A stretch of DNA of 64,000 nt, from the NCBI GenBank assembly GCA_963082975.1, contig OY720350.1:37244660-37308659 (forward strand), written 5' to 3'. Source of the DNA: Labia minor. Taxonomy: Eukaryota; Arthropoda; Insecta; Dermaptera; Spongiphoridae. The translations under genes were made by a program, and so were the position numbers. Shown here in pieces: positions 43,969 to 54,564 of the stretch. How positions within the stretch are numbered: the stretch's first letter is position 1; each line of letters opens with the position of its first letter. The notes beneath the pieces were generated by a model. That model was not told where the DNA came from. It was given only the letters and a program-made list of their open reading frames with translations, and searched no databases.

Positions 43969-44795
43969 TGCCTTATAAAGTGCTCCCTACTCCCGCACCT
44001 ATAGCATCCTTCACGAGGTTTGATGTTCCCTCTTTTCTCTGTACCCCCAATGGTACTATTCGGTTCCCTCTTTATGGGGCACATCCGAGCCATGTGTCCC
44101 TCCCGATTACAATTGTAACACCTGCCCCTAATCGCAGGGTTACTCGTGAACCGTGTGTTGTCTCTACGTCTCCATGGGTAGGTAAAGCGGGTTTCCGGGA
44201 CATTCCTTCCCTCTTTTTCCCACCGTTGTGCAATTTGTAAGGCTCCTTCCTCGGTCGTGGGGGCTGCTACTCGGGCTTGTCTACCCGGTTCGCCTCTGAG
44301 CCCTTCTAGAAACCGAGCCAATAGGGTAATTCCTGTACCCGCCCAATCTATCCCGGCCATTGCATCTCGTAATCGATCTAGATAATCCGCTGCACTCTCT
44401 TGCGGAGTTTGACCCATAGTCAGGACCATTCTCATCCTTTGGGTGGCCGTGTCTTCCGGCTTGAACCTCGCTCTCAGTTGTTCCTTCACCCCTTCCCAAG
44501 TGATATCTCCTGGTAAATTTCTGACGACTCTCAACGCCGTTCCCTCCAGCTTCCATTCCAAGACCTCCCTCCTCTGGTCCTCGGGTATGTTACCCATTTT
44601 GGCCAATTGCTCGAATTTATTGAGAAATAGGTCAATCTGTCCTGTCCCCGTCCAGGGCGACATCCCCTCCACTATTCCCCAATTAGGGTCTCGATTGACG
44701 CGTACCTCCACGGGACCAGCCGCCCCAGTCAGATTTGATAACTGGGCCTGCAATTGTCCTAATTGTTGTTCCAAATTATGGATCTGTTCCTCCAT
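43872..44795 (-). CDS. gag: Gag polyprotein with two CCHC zinc knuckles
   Basis: Structural protein that packages the element RNA. The open frame extends back to 44873, but that codon is GTG. The first ATG is at 44795, giving 307 residues. Early residues form a heptad-like coiled coil (QIHNLEQQLGQLQAQL). The middle is a capsid-like retrotransposon Gag segment (WKLEGTALRVVRNLPGD ... RFLEGLRGEP). Two nucleocapsid knuckles of the CX2CX4HX4C type follow, CYNCNREGHMARMC at about residues 226-239 and CYRCGSREHFIRQC at about 263-276. The last 97 bases overlap pol in the -1 relation and contain a CCCAAAA heptamer in the gag reading phase. Two knuckles are unusual for errantivirus Gag as I know it and closer to vertebrate retroviral nucleocapsids. 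Confidence 0.9.
   Translation of the reverse strand: MEEQIHNLEQQLGQLQAQLSNLTGAAGPVEVRVNRDPNWGIVEGMSPWTGTGQIDLFLNKFEQLAKMGNIPEDQRREVLEWKLEGTALRVVRNLPGDITWEGVKEQLRARFKPEDTATQRMRMVLTMGQTPQESAADYLDRLRDAMAGIDWAGTGITLLARFLEGLRGEPGRQARVAAPTTEEGALQIAQRWEKEGRNVPETRFTYPWRRRDNTRFTSNPAIRGRCYNCNREGHMARMCPIKREPNSTIGGTEKRGNIKPREGCYRCGSREHFIRQCPRPPQVKCVAEENIHTQVAPKEFGLPPPQE
43902..43908 (-). promoter_or_regulatory. Candidate -1 ribosomal frameshift site CCCAAAA
   Basis: In element sense the heptamer C CCA AAA fits X XXY YYZ in the gag phase and lies about 30 bases before the gag stop. The pol frame is open here and has no ATG before its protease (its first 'start' at 43968 is GTG). That supports expression of Pol as a Gag-Pol fusion. 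I did not fold the downstream sequence for a pseudoknot. Confidence 0.65.
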
Positions 44796-45038
44796 GTTTC
44801 GTGGGGGTGCTTTCAACTTCGATGTTGAGCAAACACCAGGTCTAGGGTTTAATTTTATCGTACTCTCCCTCACTTAAATACTCCCAAATTTCCGTATCTC
44901 TGCTCTCAGAATTTTAGTTTATCTTTGGTTTGAAAGGAATTAAACTATTAACAAAATATTCCCATTTTAATTAAATTTTATCGATGCAATCCTCAAAATT
45001 TTGCTTAATTATTTTACTCTCTACCCCTAAACCCTCAA

Positions 45039-45055
45039 CCCCACACCTGACACCA
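45039..45055 (-). promoter_or_regulatory. Primer binding site, tRNA-Leu type
   Basis: Two bases inside the 5' LTR, element sense reads TGGTGTCAGGTGTGGGG, complementary to a tRNA 3' end CCACACCTGACACCA. Animal tRNA-Leu (CAG) ends CCCACTCCTGACA plus CCA, so a tRNA-Leu primer is the best fit. I compared this from memory. Confidence 0.75.
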
Positions 45056-45057
45056 GT

Positions 45058-46073
45058 TGTAAGAGGCTGCGTACTTACTTGCACCAATACTAGAAAGAAG
45101 GAACGAGATCATGCCACCTATATACGACGAATGTGTCAATTGTTTATTAAAAACATCATTTAATTTAATTCAAATATAATTTATTTAATTTAGTTACAAT
45201 TATTAAATCAAATTTAAAACATTAATCTATTCAAACACAATCTATTTAATTTGTTCATTTAATCAATTTTATATTAATCCAGTTAATTATAATTTATATT
45301 ATTTAATTTATTTATTCAATCAATTTTACATTAATTCTTTCAATTATAACTTATTTAATTCAACTTGTTTATTTAATTAATTTTATATTAATTCATTTAA
45401 TTATAATTCATATTATTTACTTTATTTATTCAATCAATTTTACATTAACTTATTTAATATATCTTATTCAAATTAATTCATTTATTTAATCAATTTCATA
45501 CGAATTTATTCAAATGCATTTGATGTAATTAAATTTGCTTTACTCACACTCTCCTGGCCAGGAACACATATTCACTAAACAGATCAAGATTAACACACAC
45601 ATCTTATAATTATTGATAATTCATTCACTTATCCTCTCGTGTACATTATTCACTGCCTGCCACACTCTGCCCGGCTTTTTGGTTCATCTCACCTTGAGCC
45701 TCCCCTCCTTCCCCTTTCGCCATCTCCTTCTCTCATTGTCTCTCTCACTTGCACCCACTAGTCATCTTTCTTTTCTTACGTAACGATCACCTTTGATCAG
45801 TGGACAACGATTACATTTTTTCCCAGGCTATATAATGCCAACTAATCTTTCTTCTTCTTATTCTAACACATTCTCATTATATGACATAATGTATATTATA
45901 TAATCTATTCCAACATATTCTAAAGATAATATATTGGAATTTTCCCAGAGCTTATGGAATGCTAACTAATCTTTCTTCTTCTTATTCTAACACATTCTCA
46001 TTATATGACATAATGTATATTATATAATCTATTCCAACATATTCTAAAGATAATATATTTCCAATATATTACA
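45058..46073 (-). repeat. 5' LTR of the provirus
   Basis: Starts TGTAAGAGGCTGCG and ends CCAATATATTACA on the + strand, followed by the TAGA target duplication. It drives transcription toward lower coordinates. The TATA-rich tracts around 45890-46060 lie in U3, but a specific TATA box cannot be singled out. Confidence 0.95.
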
Positions 46074-46127
46074 TAGATATATTATTTATGATGAGAATGA
46101 TCGGATTTAGGAAATTAAGAAGTTTAA

Positions 46128-46325
46128 GATTCAATTGAATTAACATTTGGTCATGATTTAATTCTCTAAACTAATTCTCAACAAAAGATGATCTTGCAAG
46201 ATAACAACTCTAAAGGACAGAGAATGAGAGGAGTGCAAAGGGATTAAAGTACCACTTTAATATAATATCACCAAGAAAGTCTATCAATAGTAATATTACT
46301 ACTGTTTAACGACTTTCTAGATTAA
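46128..46325 (+). repeat. Interspersed repeat, second copy
   Basis: Matches 2484-2690 with scattered substitutions and small indels. It lies 50 bases from the right end of the provirus. Confidence 0.7.
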
Positions 46326-47764
46326 TTATTAAAAAGATTATTATTTTATTGACATCATTGACATAATAATTGGACCATTGATAATTTAAATAGCAAATTA
46401 ACAATTTTAATGTATAATTTTTTATTTTTCCTTTTTTTTTATGTATTATCTCTATTGAAAAAAACCGATTTTTTTATACTCGATAAAAAGTAAATTTTCA
46501 ACTATTTGAATTGAGAGAGAATATTTTTTTTTTTTTTTATCTCTCTCCAACTTTGATTCGACAAAGTTATCAAATAAGGGTATTTGATAGAGAATGAGAG
46601 AGAGAGATAGGGAGAAAAAGAAGAGGGAGAGATAGGAATGTTGAAAGGGTAGGATTGAAGTGAGAACAGACGGGAGGTCGTTGGGACTGACAGGGGAAGG
46701 GGTTAAAATGGTCATCTCATGTTGAACAATACTAAACAACAAGCAACACCTGGTTGTTTTCACTAGCAAACAATGCCCTATTTAATAAATAGATCCCTTC
46801 TCAAAGCTATTTCAAATGGATAATAATCCTCAATTTGGATTGGTTAAACAATTTAGAGGAGAAATTTCTTTTTATTTATCTTGAAAGGAGAAAGAACATT
46901 GCATTTATTTCTCAGTTTTCAAGTTGAAACCATAACAATAAATAAATATATAATATTATAAACAATCTTTTGCTTTTAGACATAGTATGAAAGAAAAGGA
47001 CCTATCAAGTTGGTTTTCTCTTGAACAAGCTAAAGGTGTTAAATGATCAGTAAAACATATCTTCTCAAATTTTATCTTGATTCTTTTGAAGGGCACTATT
47101 TCTTATTTCAAATATTATCTATCGAATTTCTATCACCTGGAATGTACCTCGTTCACACAGACCCAACTAGAAATTCCCTTGCTTGCCTTTTTGGGGGAGT
47201 TTACAAAACTTTACCCAATTTTATTATTACAAAGATACCTTATATCATAATCCATTTTAAAATCTACATATATATATATAAATTGAAAATAATCCCATTT
47301 AAAAGTTATTGTTCAAATTAAATTTGATTAAATTGACTCTGATTGTTCGAACAGGCAAATGTTCTTTCATTTAGAATGAAAGACACGATGAAATTGGCTA
47401 CTCTCTGCCAACATTAAAGAGTCTAACTATGGTATATCAATCTCAGAATCTTCACGGGTGGCCTCGATCCGAGGACGCAGCTTCCGACACTATATGAAGG
47501 GCATTCATGATCCAGATTTTCAACTTATTCATTGCTGTCAGCCAGCCTCCTCGATCCCTAGAGGATAGGCTCCTGATTCTCCTAGCGCTATATAAATATT
47601 ATATAAAATTCTATAATCACAAATAATTAATTAATTTAAAAAATTTACACATTTGTCTGAGAATTAAGCTCTTAGGAAATATTATGAATTTCAATTAGCT
47701 ATATATATATATATTATTATTAAATTTAATTTAATAACAAAATAAAAAACATCTGACTTGAGTA
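46326..47764. other. AT-rich sequence, no gene recognised
   Basis: Short open frames at 46452-46769 (-) and 47043-47321 (+) lack domain features. About 47440-47590 is less AT-rich (CCTCGATCCGAGGACGCAGC) and may be a SINE or other repeat relic that I cannot assign. Confidence 0.4.
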
Positions 47765-48357
47765 CGAGGTTTGTTCAAAAAAAAAAAATGTGAATTTTGA
47801 ATTATTTAGAAAAGTATTTATTTATTCATCAATATCTATTTGTCTCCTTCAATGTAATTCCCCTCAGATATAATGCGCTTCTTCCAATCGCCCAAACACT
47901 TCTGAAATGCGCTTTTCGGTATAGCCATCAGTTCGTTTTTAGATTCCGATTTTATCTCGTCAATTGTGGTAAAACACTTTTCCTTTCATTGGTCCGTTCA
48001 GTTTTAGGAATAGGAAAAAGTCACAGGAAGCCAAATCAGGTGGTTGAGGCATCAATATAGTGTTATTTTTAGCTAAAAATCACTAACAAGCAATGATGTG
48101 TGAGCTGGTGCATTATCGTGATGCAGAATCCATGATTTATTTTTCCACAATTCTGATCGTTTGAGCCGTATTGCTTCACACAAACGATGCATAACTTCCT
48201 TGTACTATCCCTTATTAATAGTACGACCTGTTGGGAAGAACTCAAGATGCTCCACGCCATTGTAATCGAAGAAAACAGTGAGCAAAACCTTCAATTTGAT
48301 ACCACTTATAAACATTTTTTGAGAGAAAGTAGACTCGCCGAATGACACAGACAACAT
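47765..48357 (-). mobile_element. Mariner 3' half, degenerate, second copy
   Basis: Minus-strand counterpart of 28770-29288, with the same catalytic-half wording (LTVFFDYNGVEHLEFFPTGR and the CFGDWKKRIISEGNY tail in broken frames). The terminal repeat CGAGGTTTGTTCAAAA begins at 47765 next to a TA. Confidence 0.75.
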
Positions 48358-48429
48358 TTGAAGTTCATTGGAACACTTTATTCCATTTTTAACGCAAAAT
48401 TTAATACATATTCTTTGATATATTTTTAC

Positions 48430-49032
48430 TATCTCGCCAGAGATAGTATTGCGATCATGAAAATTTTCGATGTTGAAATTTTGATGTTTTTATACGTTTT
48501 GAAGGTTCCTGAATCATTTTCACTAAGGTTGAGAAAAATGTCTGTGTGTGTGTATGTGTGTATGTGTGTATGTATGTAGGCAAGATTACGCAAAAACGGT
48601 TTGAGCTAGAATGATGAAATTTGGTACATGGACATTATTCAAAATTCATAGTTTTCTATCAACTTTTGAGAAATGTAGCTCAACCGGAAGAGGGTCATTA
48701 CCTACAACGTTTTGATTTTTTTTCCTCTAAAGTGACCGTAAAAATAAAAATATATGTTTGATAATTTTTCGCATGATTAATAATTGTATAAAACTGCTAT
48801 ATATAGAATTTCAGCTTGATTGAATTGCTGAAAGTACCAGAATTAATTTTTTAACACTGCAAATCTCAAGCGCCAACACGTGCCATGGTGCCATCAATAA
48901 AAAGCCAAACATGCGCTGGTTTAATATTTATTATTTATAATTTATAATTAATTAAATTTAATTTAAATATAATATATTATGTTATTTAATCCTATTCAAA
49001 TTGCGAGATAGTCGAGTGGAGACACTCCAGCT
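48430..49032 (+). repeat. 600-bp interspersed element, copy 1
   Basis: Collinear with the inverted copy at 52370-52955 and with fragments at 7085-7180 and 7945-7985. It contains a TG-rich run (48541-48577), the box GATGAAATTTGGTACATGGA, and the end GATAGTCGAGTGGAGACACT. It is non-coding and its class is unknown. Confidence 0.75.
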
Positions 49033-49959
49033 AATTTTAAGTAAAAAATCGAAGAACACACAAAAATGTGACTAAATTTTTCAGTTGTCAAAAACAAACT
49101 ACTAACCTAAAATGGCTGATAATGTCAACATATGAGAAACATATGTGTACCAACATAACAAAATTTACCTTTTCTTTTAAACAGACATCGTATCTTATGA
49201 AAGGACAGCGCCTACCGAGTCGCTTGCTACCTAAGCGGAAGAGGTGTTGTATGATCAGTACAATGGGTCAGATAATAATTTAAATATAAAAAATTTTTAT
49301 AAAATAACGTTTTCCAATGGACTAAAAAGAATAAAATAATTTTTTTATAAGCCTGACAAAGTTTATGGATGAATTGATTCATATTCAACGAAAAACGTTG
49401 GGCACATTAAGTTTTCATTTGATTTCTATCCAATTAACTTCCTTTATAGAGCTATAATTCATATATATATATATATATATATATACATACCACACTAAAA
49501 TAGTTCATTAACAAGTAACAGTAAGTAATCTTCCAAAATTGATTTTATGTATTTATGTTAAGTAAATGTTATTATTGAATAATAATTATTATATTATATT
49601 TATAAATAAATAATTTTTATTAATATAAGATTTTATAAATGTATATAGAATAATGTACTCATATTGTCTTCATAAAAAAGGTTATTCTTTAGTTGTTTTT
49701 TCTCTCGGGGATATATATATATATATATATAAGTTACATCCTCCACCTGGATGGCTCAGTTCGGATAGGATTGAAAGGAGGAATGTATTGATGTTAAATG
49801 TTTGTTATCAAATTTATTTTATCTATAAGGGTTGGGACACAGGAAACAAAGTTTCAAAAGGACAGTACAAAATTATTATTTATAATTTTCTTTATTTGCA
49901 TTAATTATACCATTGACATAATTTGTATTATAATTATTTGCAATAAAGTATTTGTAGAA
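49033..49959. other. AT-rich spacer
   Basis: Short AT runs at about 49459-49484 and 49709-49732. Nothing else was recognised. Confidence 0.4.
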
Positions 49960-50790
49960 GCAAATATAAGAATGGGGGATTGGGGAGTTGTTCGTTTTGA
50001 TGTCTGGCTACACTAACATGTCGACCCGCTTTGGGAGGTTGATAGACTTTACCACAATGGTCTATCAGGAGGAGTGTGAACTCTGGTAGGCGGCTATTAC
50101 CAGTGTATCGCAATTACGATACCTATTCACCTCTAGACGAGGAATTTCACCTCGGAGCCACCAGACACTAGCAGCACAGGACACGAACGGGGTTTAGAAG
50201 AGATTATGCGCCGATGAGATTGAGAGCGAGCCGTTTGTTGGTTTAACGACTAAATACTGGAAATTAGCCGGAGTTGAGGGTCAATTTGATGTTGATGAAA
50301 CCCTGATCAAAGTGACGTGGACACGGCGTCGATGACACTTCAACTAACTCGAGTTGAGCAAGAAGTTGATATTTAAAGGGGTCTAAAGCATTAGTATTAG
50401 TAATGCGTTTAGCCATGTGTGGGAAAGTATCCGACTTCGCATGGACCACATGGCCTCATAGGAATGTCTAGGTTATCTCCCGTGGGGGGATTTGTTTATC
50501 TTATCAAGCGATGATGGGCTAAGGGTCCACATGGCTAGGATGTCCTAGCGTGGGATTGTTTATATGAAGGTTGTTTATATGAAGATTGTTTATCCTATTC
50601 GAGTTCTAGTAGATGTAGATAATATAATCTTATCTTATCTCGACTCGTTGCAGGCGTTCATGGGAACGTATCTGTTTTATGTCATCCTATGACATAACTT
50701 ATATATAAATAACCTTTTCTCTATGCCATTTGAGGGGAAGACCACCCCTACTTCATCGACGCTAGTGCTGATTAATAAGAATTCATCATT
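49960..50790. mobile_element. GC-richer block, possible solo LTR
   Basis: About 800 bases with visibly more G+C and CpG than the flanks. It has internal duplications (GTTTATATGAAGGTTGTTTATATGAAG at about 50556-50590, given only by position here for its second half). A TATA-like TTATATATAAATAACC lies near 50700, followed by a CA-rich initiator region. This looks like a promoter-bearing LTR without an internal region, but I could not fix TG...CA ends or a target duplication. Confidence 0.35.
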
Positions 50791-52369
50791 AATTTTAATG
50801 CTATGAAATATTTTTAAATACGTTCAAAATGAAAATCTATCCTGGAATCAATATTTATGTTTCAAAATCCGTTGAAAAAAAATTAATCGAAGCAATACAA
50901 AAGGAGTTAGTTACTAAAAGTAATTGATCGCTAATTAATTAGAATTAATTAATTATAATTCAATAAAATTCTATAAAAATTTAAAAGTCGATCTCAATAA
51001 AAAGTCGATGAAAAATCGATTTCAATTTGTCAAAATATCGAACAGACACAGAGACAGACGCCAAGTGAAGTTAAGAAAAAAACGTTATAAAAAGATAGAC
51101 AATATAATTTTTTAGGGTAAAAAAGCTTTAAGTAACCTGTCATAATACAAATAAATCACTATAGAAATTACTAAAAAATTATTTATAAAAAAAGATTAGA
51201 TTTATTTTTAATATATTTATTTATTTATTTATTTTATTTTTATATTCCTATACTTTTTCAAAGTGATGCAAGTAATATGATATAATCATTTAACTTTTCC
51301 ACAATTTTTTTATTAAACTTGAAATTATTTTATTTTCTTATTTATTATCAAATTTAAACTATATTAAATGTTATTTTAACTTTTTAGGTGTTCTTTTTTT
51401 CTTGTTCAATAAATCGTAAAATATAAGTTTTGATTTAAATTCTTTTATCAAAAGAGCAGTATTTTTTTTTTGAATATAGAATAGGTAAGTGACATATATC
51501 AAGAAATAAAAGTTGACTTTTTTTATTTAGAAAAAAGTACATTTTTTTTTCCCATTAGTATAAGGGAATAAAACGAAAACTAAAAGTTATTCAAATGGAA
51601 AATATTCGATTTATTCTTAAAAAAAGTAAAGAAATAAATTGAAAAAACGAGTGAGAAGAAGTAAAAGTAAAATGGCGACATCTATAATAAAAAAAATATA
51701 TTTATAAATGATTTTCAACAATTTTTTTTGCTTTATTATCAATATTGATTTATTAGAAAATCAAAAATTTTAAATATAGGTATAAGGTTGATGTGAGATT
51801 TATTTTTAGAGAAACCAATTGGGAATCGACCGGTGGACCAAGGTCAACTAAATAAGAATGATATGAGGAAGTTCAATGATGATAGGAATTGAGTAAAGAT
51901 TTTTTCTTTACTTTTTTTAAAGTAATACTCGAAAATTCATACATTAAAACCTTAAATTGATTTTTAATCTTGAAAAAAAGAATTCGAACAGACCTGCCTT
52001 TCGAAAGGTAATCAATTTATCTCGAATTATATTTTTATAAAACCCACAAAGCCAAACACCAAATGTAGCTAACTATGTAAAATATAAAAATTGAATTTAT
52101 TACTTCCAACTGGTTAATATTTTAATTATTCTAACAAAAATGAGAGAAAGAAATTGGAAGAAGAAAGTTGTATTGGATCGAAACAATGAAAGAGAGCGAA
52201 AAAAATTATTTATTATTTTAATTTACAAAATTGTTATATTTTAAATATATATATAGATATATAATGAATAATATAAATTTGAGTTAAAACGAGAAATGAA
52301 AAATAGTTTAGGAAATTTAAAAAAAAAACAAACTATATTTGAAATATAAAAACCAATAAAAGAATAAGT
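50791..52369. other. AT-rich sequence, no gene recognised
   Basis: Homopolymer runs and short frames only. Confidence 0.5.
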
Positions 52370-52955
52370 GTCTCGCAATTTGAATTGGATTAAATAACAT
52401 ATATTTTATTTAAATTAAATTTAATTAATTATAAATTATAAATTAAAATTAATAAATAATATTTATTAAACCATCGCATGTTTGGCTCTTTGTTGATGGA
52501 ACCACGTCACGTGCTGGCGCGTGATTTGCAGTCAACGTGTTAAAAAATTAATTCCGGTACTTATAGCGATTCAATCAAGCTGAAATTCTATATATAGCAG
52601 TTTTTTAATGATGTGAAAAACTATCAAACATATATCTTTAGTTTTACGTTCACTTTAGAGGAAAAAAATCAAAACGTTGTAGGTAATGACCCTCTTCCGG
52701 TTGAGCTACATTTCTCAAAAAGTTGATAAAATACTACGAATTTGGAATAATGCCCGTAAATTAAATTTTATTATTCCGTTTTTGCGTAATCTTGTCTACA
52801 TACACACACACACACATACACATACACATACACACACACATACACACACACAGACAATTTTCTCAACCTTAGTGAAAATGATTCAGGAACCTTCAAAACG
52901 TATAAAAACATCAAAATCTAGACATCGAAAATTTTTATGATGGCGAGAAAGTAAA
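52370..52955 (-). repeat. 600-bp interspersed element, copy 2
   Basis: Inverted copy of 48430-49032. The CA microsatellite at 52797-52854 corresponds to the TG run of copy 1. The open frame there encodes only a His-Thr repeat. Confidence 0.75.
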
Positions 52956-53960
52956 AATATATCTTTTCAGAAAATAATTTCTCATGTAGCCTCTTCTTTT
53001 CTATCATAGTTTCTCTCCATGCTTCACCGAATTTTTATTCATTTCAATATATATCTATATCTATATATATATAAAACTTTCTCAGTTTGTTTTGTTATTA
53101 TTGAAATAAGTATTATGAATGTATAGTTAGTTAAAATTGATGTTACTAAAGAATTTAAATGTATTGAGGCGGAAAAATGTTATCGCCATGACGGGCAATC
53201 AATCAACTTGATCAGAAAACGTATTCCCATTGCCGGCCAAAAACGGCCCTAATGGCCAAATTTATACATATGTTGTAACTCTAAACCTAAATAATTGAAG
53301 ACATGAATTAAATAAATAAATAAATAAATAAAAAAATCTATAACAAAACTTTATGTACTAATGGATAAATAAGATTCTTTTTTATAATTGGTGTTAAGTT
53401 ATGCTTGAGCCAAAACTATAAATCGTATTATGTTGAAATTTGGTATTAATTTAAATTAATGAACTTTTATTATTTGGGAAAAAACACCTGTGATCGTATG
53501 TGCGAATAGAACTATACGAGTCACAGTTAAAAAAGAGTCCCCCGTACTTGAAAGAAATAAAAATGGAAAGAGAAAATTAAAATTAAATAAAACAATATAA
53601 TGAATTGAATTAATATAAATAAACTAACTACTCAAATCCTCTTCGCCGCTCTTGACACCTGAAAGTCTGTATGTAATAGGTTTTCATTTATTTGATTGAT
53701 AAAACTAAAACTCACTTTTTTCACTTATTTGGTATTCATACAACCATACAAACTTTTACATTTTTGAGTCATAGTAATTGGTATACAGAAATATTTTAAT
53801 GTTCTTAGCGAGATTAGATTTGATCTAATGTTCTCCGAATTGGCCTTAATCTGCAAGGATATTCTCCTGGCTGGGTGAAGGAGTCGATTCATTTCCGACA
53901 ATGAACATAAAATTAATAATTCTATCAATTTCCATACAAAGAAGGATTATAATATTTAAT
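52956..53960. other. AT-rich spacer with degenerate Helitron end
   Basis: About 53628-53700 is a decayed relative of the Helitron 3' ends (CTCTTCGCCGCTCTTGACACC, then AAGTCTGTATGTAATAGG as at 63770). About 53780-53905 resembles 34015-34145. Confidence 0.45.
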
Positions 53961-54564
53961 TACCGATCGACGATAGTAAGGGAGGTATTGTTTTCACACC
54001 AAATTTTACAGGTGGAGATTTTTGCATATCTCCACGAATCATGCATTTTCTTAACAGAAAAAAGTATTTTTAGCATGATGTCTGTCCGTCCGTATAGATG
54101 TATACAGCTTGAACGCCTCAACGGATTTTGATGAAATTTGGTATATTTACATAATGCATCAGTAGGATGAATTGATCAACTTTTGGTGTAAATCCGGAAA
54201 CCGGAAGTGGTAGTATTAGCGATCGACGATAGGAAGGGAAGGGTTATTTTCACATCAAATTTCACATGTGAAGATTTTTACATATCTCCACAAATCATGC
54301 ATTTTGTTTTGGTTTTATCCTCAAGAATAATCATCTTTATTAGTTTTTTCTTAATTTAAAATTATTTGACCTCATCCAGCCATTCTTGACGTCACAGCCT
54401 GGTCTTACATATATATTATAAATAAAATAAAATTAAAAATATTTATGTTATATCCATATCTGTTTTTTATTACATTAATACATATATTAAAATTATTTGA
54501 AATTGTTTCTGTAGCTGGAAATTAATTTACTTCGGTCGGTTCAGACCTAGCCACAGGTCAACTT
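53961..54564 (-). mobile_element. GACG-minisatellite repeat family, copy D
   Basis: Runs from TACCGATCGACGATAGTAAG to CTAGCCACAGGTCAA. The minisatellite is reduced to two GTCC units (about 54082-54090). Confidence 0.8.

Larger units (their letters stand above)
36101..46073 (-). mobile_element. Complete env-bearing Ty3/gypsy endogenous retrovirus
   Basis: A 9973-bp provirus transcribed on the minus strand: 5' LTR 45058-46073, primer site, gag, pol, env, polypurine tract, 3' LTR 36101-37116. The LTRs run TG...CA, have equal length (1016 bp) and show only three substitutions by eye (about 0.3 %), indicating recent insertion. A 4-base target duplication TAGA flanks it (36097-36100 and 46074-46077). 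All three frames are open. The PR-RT-RNaseH-INT order places it in Ty3/gypsy (Metaviridae), and the F-like Env places it with insect errantivirus-type elements. The CCHC knuckles in Gag and the macro domain in Pol are departures from the Drosophila gypsy group as I know it. Confidence 0.95.

Noticed and set aside
52686..52940. Frame with a His-Thr repeat
   Set aside because: Translation of the CA microsatellite in an interspersed repeat.
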